From contig NZ_JACIJO010000005.1 of assembly GCF_014206875.1 (NCBI RefSeq), forward strand, positions 62,001-126,000: a DNA stretch of 64,000 nt, read 5' to 3'. Shown here piece after piece: positions 43,848 through 53,296 of this stretch; positions within the stretch are counted from its first letter, which is position 1, and each line of letters begins with the position of its first letter. The notes beneath the pieces are model-generated. The model was given only the letters and a program-made list of their open reading frames with translations, had not been told where the DNA came from and did not search any database. The position numbers and the translations under genes were made by a program. This stretch comes from Algoriphagus iocasae. Lineage in GTDB: Bacteria; Bacteroidota; Bacteroidia; Cytophagales; Cyclobacteriaceae.

Positions 43848-45572
43848 TTAGAAACCAGGATTTTGAATTAAAACATCAGATCCAACCAAGTCAATTTGAT
43901 CTTGTGGGATCGGAACAAATCTATGCTTATCGGTAAACTTAGCTCCACCAAGTGCAGCAACTAGAATAGATCCATCGTAAGCTAAATATCTGTCAAGTTC
44001 TTCTTGAACTGTATCCCATCTTACTAAATCATAGAATCTATGTCCTTCTTGACCTAATTCAAGCATTCTCTCAAGTCTAACAGCTTTACGAGCAGTAGCA
44101 GCGTCAGTCCAAGCAGAGTTATATAGTCCTACTTTATAATTAGCAGCAGCAGTTCCATCGTCTCTTTTAAGCTCAGAATTCATTGCTCTAGTTCTTACCA
44201 TATTCACATATTCTCTTGCTTTTTCAAGGCTACCAGCTTCAATTTCTGCTTCAGCTGCCATCAATAGCACATCTGCAAATCTGATGATCATGAAGTTGAT
44301 ACCAGTGTAACCTGGAGTCCAAGAAGATCCATCTTGATAAGATCCGATTTCAGCAACTTGATAAACATATTTCTTAGGAGCATATGGTCCACCATTTGGC
44401 TGGTTTCTAATCCAAGCAGCACCTGGATGGTCTTGCCAATCCAAATAAGGAATACCTCTTCTACCTACAGAGTGATCCAATCTTGGATCAAGATTTCCTG
44501 CATCAGGAGTAAAAGCTGCATCACTTTGAATTCCCATATCAGACTTTACAGCCTTTCCAGCGTCATTGTATGAACCATCGATGTATGGAAGACCATTAGC
44601 ATCTGTTCTAAATGCGTTCACAAAAGAGAAACTTGGCTGGAAGAAACCGCAACATCCACCTGGACCACCATTATATGGGAAGTTCAAGTCAAATTCAGGG
44701 TTTGCATTGTTTACTGAACCAGTATTAGCAGCAGCTTGATAAGCCCAAACAGATTCCTGATGGTTATCATTAGCACCTCTAAACATATCATCATAATACG
44801 CTACCAAGCCATATTTCAATCCGTTACTTGTCACACCATTTGCAATGATGTCATCAAATAAACCTTTCGCCTGAGAAAATTTACCTTGGTATAGATATAC
44901 TTTTGCAAGCATTGACTTAGCTGCCCAAGAGTTCACTCTACCTACTTGAGATTGAGTAGCAGGTAAGTTTTCAACAGCATACTGAAGATCAGCTTCGATA
45001 AATGGATAAAGATCCTGATTGTTACTTACTTCTTCCAAACCAGAGCCATAATCTACGGTTTCATCCACGTATGGAGTATCACCATAATCTCTTTTTAATT
45101 GGAAGTAGTAATGTGCTCTTAAGAATCTAGCTTGAGCAGAGATTCCAGCAGCATCAGCATCTGTTACATCCTCTCCTCTATTCAACATCAATCTTAAAAC
45201 GTTGTTACATCTTGCGATACCTTCATATGCACCATTCCACTTAGCACCAACATCTCCAGAAGCCGCATTCACTTCAAAACGTTGGATTGGGTTAATAGTA
45301 CTAAAGTCACCAGGGTCAGTTCCTTTATTAGCTTCACCCCCTCTGATACTACCCCAAACCCAGTTTGATGGAGATGCCAATCTATTCGCTCTACCATTCA
45401 CCTGAGAATAAGCAGCAATCAAAGATGCCTCTAGACCTGCAAGCGTAGTCAATTGAGCTTCCGCCAATTGGCCTGTAGCCGGCACATCTAGAAAATCATC
45501 GCTACAGCTTACTGCCACCATCATGATTGCTGAGGACAAAAGTGCTCCGATTTTTAATTTATAATTCTTCAT
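43848..45572 (-). CDS. susD: SusD/RagB-family nutrient-binding outer-membrane lipoprotein
   Basis: The 574-residue lipoprotein (lipobox MMVAVSC, Cys23) matches SusD: helical TPR-like N-terminal half (AQARFLRAHYYFQLKRDYGD, AKSMLAKVYLYQGKFSQAK) and C-terminal part with MIIRFADVLLMAAEAEIEAG, AREYVNMVRTRA and RLERMLELGQEGHRFYDLVR. It would cap the SusC barrel and capture a nutrient. The ligand cannot be told, since no polysaccharide enzymes are adjacent. It lies 51 bases after susC. Confidence 0.96.
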   Translation of the reverse strand: MKNYKLKIGALLSSAIMMVAVSCSDDFLDVPATGQLAEAQLTTLAGLEASLIAAYSQVNGRANRLASPSNWVWGSIRGGEANKGTDPGDFSTINPIQRFEVNAASGDVGAKWNGAYEGIARCNNVLRLMLNRGEDVTDADAAGISAQARFLRAHYYFQLKRDYGDTPYVDETVDYGSGLEEVSNNQDLYPFIEADLQYAVENLPATQSQVGRVNSWAAKSMLAKVYLYQGKFSQAKGLFDDIIANGVTSNGLKYGLVAYYDDMFRGANDNHQESVWAYQAAANTGSVNNANPEFDLNFPYNGGPGGCCGFFQPSFSFVNAFRTDANGLPYIDGSYNDAGKAVKSDMGIQSDAAFTPDAGNLDPRLDHSVGRRGIPYLDWQDHPGAAWIRNQPNGGPYAPKKYVYQVAEIGSYQDGSSWTPGYTGINFMIIRFADVLLMAAEAEIEAGSLEKAREYVNMVRTRAMNSELKRDDGTAAANYKVGLYNSAWTDAATARKAVRLERMLELGQEGHRFYDLVRWDTVQEELDRYLAYDGSILVAALGGAKFTDKHRFVPIPQDQIDLVGSDVLIQNPGF

Positions 45573-45623
45573 TTTTTTTAATCAATTATAGTTTCTATAA
45601 CTCGATTTATCTTTATATGATAC

Positions 45624-48600
45624 TTAGAAGCTTAGATTCAAGCCGAAAGTATAACCTGTAGTAACAGGATAGTTACCAACGTCAATACCGAATGTAGTAT
45701 CAGCATTTCCTCCTACAGCAGGATCCAAACCGCTATATCCAGTTATTGTGAAAAGGTTGTTTGCAGAAGCAAACATTCTAACTCTTTCCAATCTCCATCT
45801 TTCTAACAAAGAAGCAGGTAGCGTGTAACCTAGTGTTACGTTTTGTAATCTCAAGTAAGAACCATCTTCAACATAGAATGAGTTACCCACGTTTGAAGTC
45901 GAGAAGTTTGCAGTTTTCTCTACAACAGGGATCTCAGCATCTAAGTTTTCAGGAGTCCAGGCATCTTTCAAACGCTCAGAAATTGCAGCGCCTTCAAATG
46001 TCTGATAGAAGTCAGTAAACCATCTAGACTGATTCCAGATTTCGTTTCCGATAGAAGTATATAGGTAAACAGACAAATCCAATCCTTTGTAACCTAAAGT
46101 GAAGTTTACACCACCTGTGAAATCAGGAACTGGGCTACCGATGAAAGTTCTGTCATCTGGAGTGATTTCTCCGTCATTGTTCAAATCTTCGAATTTGAAA
46201 CGACCTGGAGCAGCACCATCCTGAATAGCGTGATTAGCCACATCTTCAGCATTTCTGAACAATCCTTCTACTTTATAACCAAAGAAAGCAGAAAGTGACT
46301 GACCTACTTGGTTTCTGATAGGCTGGATACCTCTATAGCTTGGGTTGATTGAAGTAATTACATCCAAACCTGGAGCTAGAGCAACAATCTCATTCTTCAA
46401 AGTTGAAGCAGTAACTGTCAAGTCATAAGTAAATGCACTTGAAAGATTTCCTTTCACACCTACCAATAAGTCAACACCAGCATTTTTCATTTGACCAATG
46501 TTGATGAAAGGAGGAGTTGCGTTACTACCAGCTGTCTGAGGAATAGGAAGTTGGAACAACAAGTCCTTTGTATCTTTCTGCCATAAGTCTAAGATGACGT
46601 CCACTCTTCCGTTGAAGAAAGTACCATCAAAACCAATGTTTTTAGTCACTGCAGTTTCCCACTGAGTATTTGGGTTACCGATACGAGTCCTTCTAAAACC
46701 AATTTGAGCTGAAGAGTTTGTACCGCCGATGTCATAAGAAGAAGCTCCTACGTCACCACCAAATAGAGAGTACTGGTTAGTAGCTGGAACTGGGTTAGAG
46801 TTACCCATTTGACCCCAACCACCACGGATTTTCAATTCGTCAATCCAAGTTGCGCTTTGCAAGAAAGATTCAGAAGAAATTCTCCAAGCTGCAGAGAATG
46901 CAGGGAACACACCGTATCTAGAATTTTCACCGAATACAGATGAACCGTCACGTCTCACAACAGCACTGAATAGATACTTGTCGTTGAATGTATAGTTTAA
47001 TCTACCGAAGTAAGATGCAAAGTTTACACCTCTAAATAGACCTGAGTTTACTTGACGAGAAGAAACTGGAAGGTTTGAAATTGTGATAAAGTCAATATCA
47101 GTTGAGAATGGATTCTGACCAGAAGCATCAATGTTTCTTCCAGATCCATTATTCAATGCTTCCTGACCGATGATCACATCAAATGCATGCTTATCAAATG
47201 TCTTTTTCCAGCTCAAAGTATTAGTAAATACCCACTGGAAATTAAATCCTGATCCTTCAGAATAACCGAATGAAGAGTTGTTTTCAGAGTTTTCGTACTG
47301 CAATCTTGAATAGTTCCAGTAGTAATAATTATTATACTGACCACCGATTGAAGTTCTGAAAGTCAAATCATCTAAAATGTCATATTCAGCATAAACGTTA
47401 CCGAAGATATTAGCATTAAAGTTTCTATTGTTCTCTAAACCATCTCTGTTTGCGATTGGGTTTCTTGGGTTATTAAAACCTCTTGCTGCAGTACCTGCAT
47501 ATCCACCAAATTCATCATATACAGGAATAATAGAAGGCATTCTGAAAGCCTGAAGAATGTCATTTTCATCAGCTGATACACCTCTACCTCCGTTACCACC
47601 GGTCTGTCCTAAAACTTGACGGTAAGTAGCCTGGAAGTTTTCACCAATTCTAAATTTCTTAGTAACATCAAATTCAGAGTTAGCTCTCAAAGAAATTCTT
47701 TTGAAGTCGTTGAATTTCATAATACCTGCCTGATCTTGATATCCAAGACCGATGAAGAACCTGCTAGTTTCAGATCCACCGTTCAATCCAATAGAATGAC
47801 GGGTCAAAGGAGCATTTCTTGTCAACTCTCTGTACCAGTCAGTACCTTCACCTGTAGCAGCTCTTACTACCTGATAAACACCACCTTTATTTCTATCAAC
47901 ATTGTATTTAGCTCTTTCTTCTTCTAATTGAGCAGCGGAGAATGGACCAGCTACACCAGCTGCACCACCTACGTTGATATAATAAGGAAGAACTGGAGTG
48001 CTACCAGTACCAAACTGTGGATGCTCATATTTAGGAGCTCTACCATCAATTATCGCTTGGTTAGTTTCAGCAAGCCAGGTTGTATTAGCAAAATCCTGTG
48101 GATTCATCATATCCAAACCATCACCCGGAGTAGTCACACCAAACATACCATTGTAATCAACTCTCAATTTCTGGTTGCCTTTACGACCTCTCTTAGTAGT
48201 ATAAATAATTACACCGTTAGAAGCTCTAGCACCATAGATGGAAGCAGCAGCAGCATCTTTCAATACTGTTGTAGATGCAATATCATCTGGATTCAAGAAG
48301 TCAGTAGACTGAACAGGAACTCCATCAACTACATATAAAGGCTCATTTCCACCGAAGGAACCGAAACCTCTAACACGAATAATGGAAGTTGTACCAGGCT
48401 GACCATTTGTAATTACTGTCACACCAGAAACACGTCCTTGCAGGGCCTGCTCCACGTTACCAGTAGGAATTACGGTCAAATCTTTAGGATCCACAGTGGC
48501 AATCGCACCAGTGGTTTCCCTTCTGCTGTCAATTGTATAACCAGTTACGACCAACTCAGTAAGAGTGGTTTCATCTGGACTCAATTTAACATCAATAATA

Positions 48601-48872
48601 CTTCTATTACCAACTACTTGCTCTACAGCAGAGTAACCGATAAAAGAGAAGACCAATACAGCTTGGTCATTAGGTACATTAAGGGAGAATTTCCCGTCAA
48701 TGTCAGTGGCAGTACCTGTAGTAGTCCCTTTTACTAGGACAGAAACTCCTGGAAGTCCTACATCATACTCGTCCAAAACAGTTCCAGTTACGGTTTTCTG
48801 TGCAAAAGCAGCCGCACTGGAAAGAACTAAGAGCATTAATAAAGCACTTAGACTTTTGTAAACATTTTTCAT
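45624..48872 (-). CDS. susC: SusC/RagA-family TonB-linked outer-membrane transporter
   Basis: The protein of about 1082 residues has a signal peptide (MKNVYKSLSALLMLLVLSSA), a carboxypeptidase-like regulatory domain (KTVTGTVLDEYDVGLPGVSV), the plug (LQGRVSGVTVITNGQPG, EPLYVVDGVPV, ASIYGARASNGVIIYTTKRG) and a beta barrel ending in the aromatic NYPVTTGYTFGLNLSF. It has no N-terminal STN signalling domain, so no direct anti-sigma link is expected. With SusD it imports a large nutrient by TonB energy. ATGs at 48878 and 48923 are alternative starts; 48872 gives the cleanest signal peptide. Confidence 0.96.
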   Translation of the reverse strand: MKNVYKSLSALLMLLVLSSAAAFAQKTVTGTVLDEYDVGLPGVSVLVKGTTTGTATDIDGKFSLNVPNDQAVLVFSFIGYSAVEQVVGNRSIIDVKLSPDETTLTELVVTGYTIDSRRETTGAIATVDPKDLTVIPTGNVEQALQGRVSGVTVITNGQPGTTSIIRVRGFGSFGGNEPLYVVDGVPVQSTDFLNPDDIASTTVLKDAAAASIYGARASNGVIIYTTKRGRKGNQKLRVDYNGMFGVTTPGDGLDMMNPQDFANTTWLAETNQAIIDGRAPKYEHPQFGTGSTPVLPYYINVGGAAGVAGPFSAAQLEEERAKYNVDRNKGGVYQVVRAATGEGTDWYRELTRNAPLTRHSIGLNGGSETSRFFIGLGYQDQAGIMKFNDFKRISLRANSEFDVTKKFRIGENFQATYRQVLGQTGGNGGRGVSADENDILQAFRMPSIIPVYDEFGGYAGTAARGFNNPRNPIANRDGLENNRNFNANIFGNVYAEYDILDDLTFRTSIGGQYNNYYYWNYSRLQYENSENNSSFGYSEGSGFNFQWVFTNTLSWKKTFDKHAFDVIIGQEALNNGSGRNIDASGQNPFSTDIDFITISNLPVSSRQVNSGLFRGVNFASYFGRLNYTFNDKYLFSAVVRRDGSSVFGENSRYGVFPAFSAAWRISSESFLQSATWIDELKIRGGWGQMGNSNPVPATNQYSLFGGDVGASSYDIGGTNSSAQIGFRRTRIGNPNTQWETAVTKNIGFDGTFFNGRVDVILDLWQKDTKDLLFQLPIPQTAGSNATPPFINIGQMKNAGVDLLVGVKGNLSSAFTYDLTVTASTLKNEIVALAPGLDVITSINPSYRGIQPIRNQVGQSLSAFFGYKVEGLFRNAEDVANHAIQDGAAPGRFKFEDLNNDGEITPDDRTFIGSPVPDFTGGVNFTLGYKGLDLSVYLYTSIGNEIWNQSRWFTDFYQTFEGAAISERLKDAWTPENLDAEIPVVEKTANFSTSNVGNSFYVEDGSYLRLQNVTLGYTLPASLLERWRLERVRMFASANNLFTITGYSGLDPAVGGNADTTFGIDVGNYPVTTGYTFGLNLSF

Positions 48873-49361
48873 AAACATAGATAGATTGGGTAACAAGATT
48901 AATTGTAAATGCTTGTTTTTCAATTGTTAATGCAATCGATTGCGAAGGTTCGCAAAAATAACGCACCTATTCATTTACCATTATTGGATTCAGAAATTTG
49001 CGTTATACCGTGGTAAAATACCTGCAATTGGGTTTAAGCCCTTAGGTTTGAGCGCATCGGGTGATGCTTTGGGTAGGCACTAATAATAGAAAAGATAGGT
49101 CATAGGCAATATTTTTGGGTTTTATTGTTTCAGTTGATCTTCAATGTTAAAGATTCTAAAACAAAATTCAAATTCAAACCCTAAAAATAAAATTTGGCAT
49201 TTGGCCTAATTCCCAAATAAATACCCTATTCAAAATAAGCATCACTTAATTTTATCTCAAAAAATTGTATTTGATGAAATTATTAAGCCTAATTCGTTCT
49301 GTGTTTATAAAAAAGCATACGTTTTATTAGAAAAATGAAAATTGATTTTTTTTTAAAATTT
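48873..49361. other. 489-base intergenic interval upstream of susC
   Basis: Contains a -7-like box TATTTTTG for susC on the minus strand (48953-48960) without a clear -33. A short hairpin GCATC/GATGC (near 49052-49065) lies in a GC-richer patch around 49018-49080. No coding frame is credible. Confidence 0.5.
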
Positions 49362-51137
49362 TCACTTAAAAATTTCGAAAAACTCCTGAGTTTGTCTCAA
49401 TTCTTCAAATTCTGGATCAATTAATGACTTTTGATAAAGCAGCTCACTACTATCAATAGCGCGCTTTAAATGAATTAGAGCCACTTCTTCCTGTCCGCTG
49501 GCCGCTGCAATCAATGCAAGCCCATAAAAACCATATCCATATGACCGTCCTGCTGTGACCGACTCTTCAAAAGAAAGACTGGCATTTGCAAAGTCTCCAC
49601 TCATGAAATAAGCCAATCCTTTATTAAAAAAATCCTTCGAAGTCGAATATTGATATTGAAAACGCAAAGTTGCCAATTTATAATCCCCTCTAATAATATC
49701 CAATGCTCCTCTCAAACTTTCATTCAACCTCAAGAAGTCCTCATTTTTAGTCAGGACTGATGCATCCGATAATTTCTTATATGCATCCCAGGTCTTATCC
49801 TGAAGAATCAAAATCTGACCTTGATTATGTAAAACATAAGGACTGTTTTCAATTTTAGCTGCCTGATCTAAAAGTCTATTTGCCTCTTCCCAAAATTCAG
49901 CCTGCTTTTTGGGATCTAAAGTCCTTTGAGCTTGTCGCATTTTGACCACCGCTAAATTATTGTAAGGCAAAGCGGATCGAAACAGTTCTGTCATCTTGCT
50001 ATAGATCACCTCTTTGTCGTCCAGTCTTGGAGAAGATTCTCCTGCAATCGCCCACTCCAGTTGACTGAGCCCTGAATTTACCCCAGAACCTTCCAATGCC
50101 GCCTTTAATTTTGCAGTTTGCTGCTGATCTAAACCAGATAAAGGTTTGGCCTGAATTTCGATTTTTGCTGCTCGCAGTTTAGGAAATAAGTCTCGGGAAA
50201 CTTGATTGAAACCCGTTATTTTCCTCAATGCAATGGACTGGGTTTGATAATCTTGCCCATTTAATAAAATAGAATAAAACTGATCCTTTCTTTGAGTGGA
50301 TAAACTTTCAAAATCTCTTAGTAGCAATCTAAAATCAAACCAGTCATTCCATCTGGAAGAAACCTCCAATAAACTATCTGAAAAGAGAAGATTGGAATCT
50401 GTTAGATATTTCACCGCTGCCTCTGCCCTATCCATACCGAGTTTACTATTCTTACCTTCTGCCGATTCTGGTGATTGGGTACCAGTTATTTTAATCGAAG
50501 TAATCAACGGGTATTTTAGTATGAATTTTTTAAGTGAATCCAGTACTTTTTCGTTAGCTGATGAATTAGTGATTTTTGATGAACCAGAAGAGAATAACAA
50601 TGAAAATTCCCCATACCTGGACAAGTCTTTATTCAGACTTCCCGTTGGAATAAAAAGTCCAACTTGAGGAATAGGCTCATCTGGATTCACTTTCCCAACT
50701 TTAGCTAATAAAGGAGTTGTTATTACACCTTTTGCAAGAATCTTCTTTTCAGTTGGACTGCCAATATTTTTTCCTTGATAAAACAAGAGCTCAACCATGG
50801 AGCTTTCCATCCATGGTTCATATTTTAGTTTGAATGATTTCTTATATTCATATTTTCCCACAAGTTTATTGAGATTCAACTCACCCAAATCCAAAACCAT
50901 GTTAGATCCTCTCAATTGAATTTCAATTTTTGGATTTTTAGGACTCAAAGCAGAGATTATGGGCACCTCTCCTTCCACCTCAAATGAAATTGAATCTCTT
51001 ACGTAGGTAAGCTTGGCGGGCTGAATGGATGATTCCTCCAAAAAATTGCTTTCGGGCACTATTCTTGATCCGCAAGAATAGAAAATTAGAGCTGATGAAA
51101 AAATTAATATTGTTTTAAGAAACAATCGATTAAACAT
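49362..51137 (-). CDS. Lipoprotein with degenerate OmpA-like domain and TPR repeats
   Basis: The 591-residue precursor has lipobox Cys22 (LIFYSC). The middle, about 190-260, resembles an OmpA-family peptidoglycan-binding domain (LFSSGSSKITNSS, IKITGTQSPESAEGKN, MDRAEAAVKYL). The C-terminal 200 residues are TPR-like helix pairs (LRFQYQYSTSKDFFNKGLAY, FYGLALIAAASGQEEVALIH). The usual TD..G signature of OmpA domains is altered, so peptidoglycan binding is uncertain. Probably a structural envelope protein. Confidence 0.78.
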   Translation of the reverse strand: MFNRLFLKTILIFSSALIFYSCGSRIVPESNFLEESSIQPAKLTYVRDSISFEVEGEVPIISALSPKNPKIEIQLRGSNMVLDLGELNLNKLVGKYEYKKSFKLKYEPWMESSMVELLFYQGKNIGSPTEKKILAKGVITTPLLAKVGKVNPDEPIPQVGLFIPTGSLNKDLSRYGEFSLLFSSGSSKITNSSANEKVLDSLKKFILKYPLITSIKITGTQSPESAEGKNSKLGMDRAEAAVKYLTDSNLLFSDSLLEVSSRWNDWFDFRLLLRDFESLSTQRKDQFYSILLNGQDYQTQSIALRKITGFNQVSRDLFPKLRAAKIEIQAKPLSGLDQQQTAKLKAALEGSGVNSGLSQLEWAIAGESSPRLDDKEVIYSKMTELFRSALPYNNLAVVKMRQAQRTLDPKKQAEFWEEANRLLDQAAKIENSPYVLHNQGQILILQDKTWDAYKKLSDASVLTKNEDFLRLNESLRGALDIIRGDYKLATLRFQYQYSTSKDFFNKGLAYFMSGDFANASLSFEESVTAGRSYGYGFYGLALIAAASGQEEVALIHLKRAIDSSELLYQKSLIDPEFEELRQTQEFFEIFK

Positions 51138-51193
51138 TATGCATTATAGTTTGGATCAACATTTTTTCTAAATTTAAACCACTAAACCACTAG

Positions 51194-51418
51194 ATGAATA
51201 TGGAAAGGTTAAAATTATTCTTCGAAGAAAGAGCTTTTGGAGTTTGTTCCAGGTTAGGAGAGAAATTAAATTTTCCGATCGATAGCATTAGATTATTTTT
51301 TATTTACACTTCGTTTATCACCATGGGTTCGCCGGTAATCATCTATGTGTCTATGGCCATGATGATGAAAATCAGGAAATACTTCAGAAAAAGTAATAAC
51401 CCAGTTCTATTTGATTAA
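51194..51418 (+). CDS. PspC-domain small membrane protein
   Basis: The 74-residue product has the PspC pattern FGVCSRLGEKLNFPIDSIRLFFIYTSF followed by a membrane segment through IIYVSMAMMM and a basic tail. PspC-domain proteins are linked to envelope stress sensing, but this isolated copy has no PspA neighbour. It ends 4 bases inside the convergent glycosyltransferase gene. Confidence 0.78.
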   Translation: MNMERLKLFFEERAFGVCSRLGEKLNFPIDSIRLFFIYTSFITMGSPVIIYVSMAMMMKIRKYFRKSNNPVLFD

Positions 51419-52410
51419 AGAGACTGGAAGGTTTTCTTTCTCAAAATTCCCGTGTGCAAAATCAGGAAATTTATTGGGCCATTTCCTTTCGCAATTCCTT
51501 TTCCTGCTTGATCCTTATTTAAACTCTCTTTGGCAATAAATTCATTATACCCTTTCCAAATTGCCTTAGCATTTTCTTTTTCGCCTTTTAAATAAAATGA
51601 AATACTAGCCATCATTTCTAAGCAGAATTTTGTGACAAAAATCCACATAAATAGGAATCTCCCCTCATTTTTATAAATCATAGAAAGACTATTCCGAATA
51701 TTCAAAAACAGCTTTTTAGGGCTACTGCGTTGAAGGGTAGCTCCGCCAACGTGAAAAACAGTTACACGACCACAATATCCTATCTTCAATCCCTCATTCC
51801 TCATCCTCCAGCAAAGATCGATTTCCTCCATGTGCGCAAAGAAATGGGCGTCAAATCCTGATAATCTGTGAAATTCTTGCGCCTTCACCAGCATACAGGC
51901 TCCGGAAGCCCAATCTACTTCAATAGAATCATCATATTGTCCTTTGTCCTCTTCCACATTATCCCAAATCCTACCTCTGCAATAAGGATACCCAAGTGAA
52001 TCCAAAAATCCACCTCCAGCTCCTGCATAATCAAATAGCGCCGGATTTTGATAAGAAAGAATTTTAGGTTGAAAAGCGACATAATCAAGTTTTTGCCTAG
52101 CCTCTTGAAGAAGGCCTTCATCCCAACCGGGAGTTACCTCCACATCAGAATTCAATAAAATATAATATTGGTATTGACCTTCTAGTTGGGATAAACCCCA
52201 ATTATACCCACCGGCATAGCCAAAATTCTCCTTTAAAAGGATCGTTTTTACGCTTGGGAAATTTTCTGAAAGCAACGAGAGGGAATCGTCAGTACTGGCA
52301 TTGTCAATTACCCAGATATCCGATTGGCTGTGAGCCAAAACAGAAGGAAGGAATTTCTTAAGCATTCCTTCCCCATTATAATTGAGAATGACAATTGCAC
52401 AGAGTTTCAT
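51415..52410 (-). CDS. Family 2 glycosyltransferase
   Basis: The 331-residue protein has the GT-A core: AIVILNYNGEGMLKKFLPSV, VWIDNAS-like DIWVIDNASTDDSL, LLNSDVEVTPGWDEG (nucleotide-sugar/metal site) and GGGFLDSLGYPYCRGR, SGACMLVKAQEFHRLSGFD. It resembles rhamnosyl/N-acetylglucosaminyl transferases of surface polysaccharides. A hydrophobic C-terminal stretch (FLFMWIFVTKFCLEMMASIS) suggests membrane association. The sugar and acceptor are unknown. Confidence 0.9.
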   Translation of the reverse strand: MKLCAIVILNYNGEGMLKKFLPSVLAHSQSDIWVIDNASTDDSLSLLSENFPSVKTILLKENFGYAGGYNWGLSQLEGQYQYYILLNSDVEVTPGWDEGLLQEARQKLDYVAFQPKILSYQNPALFDYAGAGGGFLDSLGYPYCRGRIWDNVEEDKGQYDDSIEVDWASGACMLVKAQEFHRLSGFDAHFFAHMEEIDLCWRMRNEGLKIGYCGRVTVFHVGGATLQRSSPKKLFLNIRNSLSMIYKNEGRFLFMWIFVTKFCLEMMASISFYLKGEKENAKAIWKGYNEFIAKESLNKDQAGKGIAKGNGPINFLILHTGILRKKTFQSL

Positions 52411-52498
52411 TTGATCAAGCTATAATATTCAAAGCTTCCATGAAACAACTTTGAATGGTGCTCCATTCTTTTGTTAGACAATTCTTTCACGTAAAATC

Positions 52499-52834
52499 TC
52501 ATCCAAACATATTTCCTAGATCCATTCCAGGGATGTTTGGCATAACTCCTTCGGTGGCAGATTTCATAGCAGATTTGATTTTTACATCAATTGCTTCCAT
52601 AGCAATATTAGTTGCTGCCACTACTAAATCACTTAGCATTTCTTTATCTGCTGGAGTCAATAAAGATTCATCCAGTTCCACTTTAAGAACTTTACGGTCT
52701 CCATTCACAGTCACTTTCACTAATCCTGCACCAGATTCACCTTCGGCAGTCAAATGAACCAATTTGGCTTGGGCTTCTTTAATTTTTGCTTGGGCCTCTT
52801 TTACCTTGCCCATCATTCCCATGATATCAAACAT
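52499..52834 (-). CDS. YbaB/EbfC-family nucleoid-associated protein
   Basis: The 111-residue DNA-binding protein has the family pattern: MMGKVKEAQAKIKEAQAKLV, TAEGESGAGLVKVTVNGDR, LKVELDESLLTPADKEMLSD and LVVAATNIAMEAIDVKIKSA. Such proteins form tweezer-shaped dimers that bind DNA. It is 88 bases from the GT2 gene on the same strand. The usual dnaX/recR neighbours are absent. Confidence 0.93.
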   Translation of the reverse strand: MFDIMGMMGKVKEAQAKIKEAQAKLVHLTAEGESGAGLVKVTVNGDRKVLKVELDESLLTPADKEMLSDLVVAATNIAMEAIDVKIKSAMKSATEGVMPNIPGMDLGNMFG

Positions 52835-53014
52835 ATGTATGTTATTTATTATTCAATTTTCTCTAAAAGCTCTCTTCTAGCTACCCAATTAAACTTGGAG
52901 GAACAGAAAGAAGTTTTTTTCTTTTCTGAACCACAATATTTTTTTTGATCCTTCCCCAATTCCAAAACTTTTTCTTCCGAAATTAAGTCTTAAACTTAAT
53001 CAAACCTTCCTCCT

Positions 53015-53296
53015 ATGAATCCAATTGAAACCATTGAAAAAGAGCATCTTGCACAGCTGTTTTTCAGCAAAAAAGAGGTGCTTCCTGACACTGATTCACA
53101 GAAAATCCGTCAGGCAAAACTTTACAGATCTCAAACCCTTGGAAACCTCCTCCAAACAAAAGTCCATTTGACCTTTGAAACAGCTGACGGACATATCTAT
53201 CAAATCTATACCACTGTCTGGGCTGTTGGCAATGATTACATCTCCTTAAAAGGAGGACTTACTTTACCAATTTGTTCGATTATTGAAATCGATTAA
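53015..53296 (+). CDS. Small protein of unknown function convergent to hisS
   Basis: The 93-residue product (MNPIETIEKEHLAQLFFSKK...) has no signal or membrane segment. The second half (QTKVHLTFETADGHIYQIYT, ISLKGGLTLPICSIIEID) reads as a small SH3-like beta barrel. Its stop overlaps the hisS stop region by 4 bases. Not recognised. Confidence 0.7.
   Translation: MNPIETIEKEHLAQLFFSKKEVLPDTDSQKIRQAKLYRSQTLGNLLQTKVHLTFETADGHIYQIYTTVWAVGNDYISLKGGLTLPICSIIEID

Noticed and set aside
47928-48338. 136-codon plus-strand frame inside susC
   Set aside because: A shadow of the antisense susC frame; its composition is low-complexity Ser/Thr/Ile without domain pattern.
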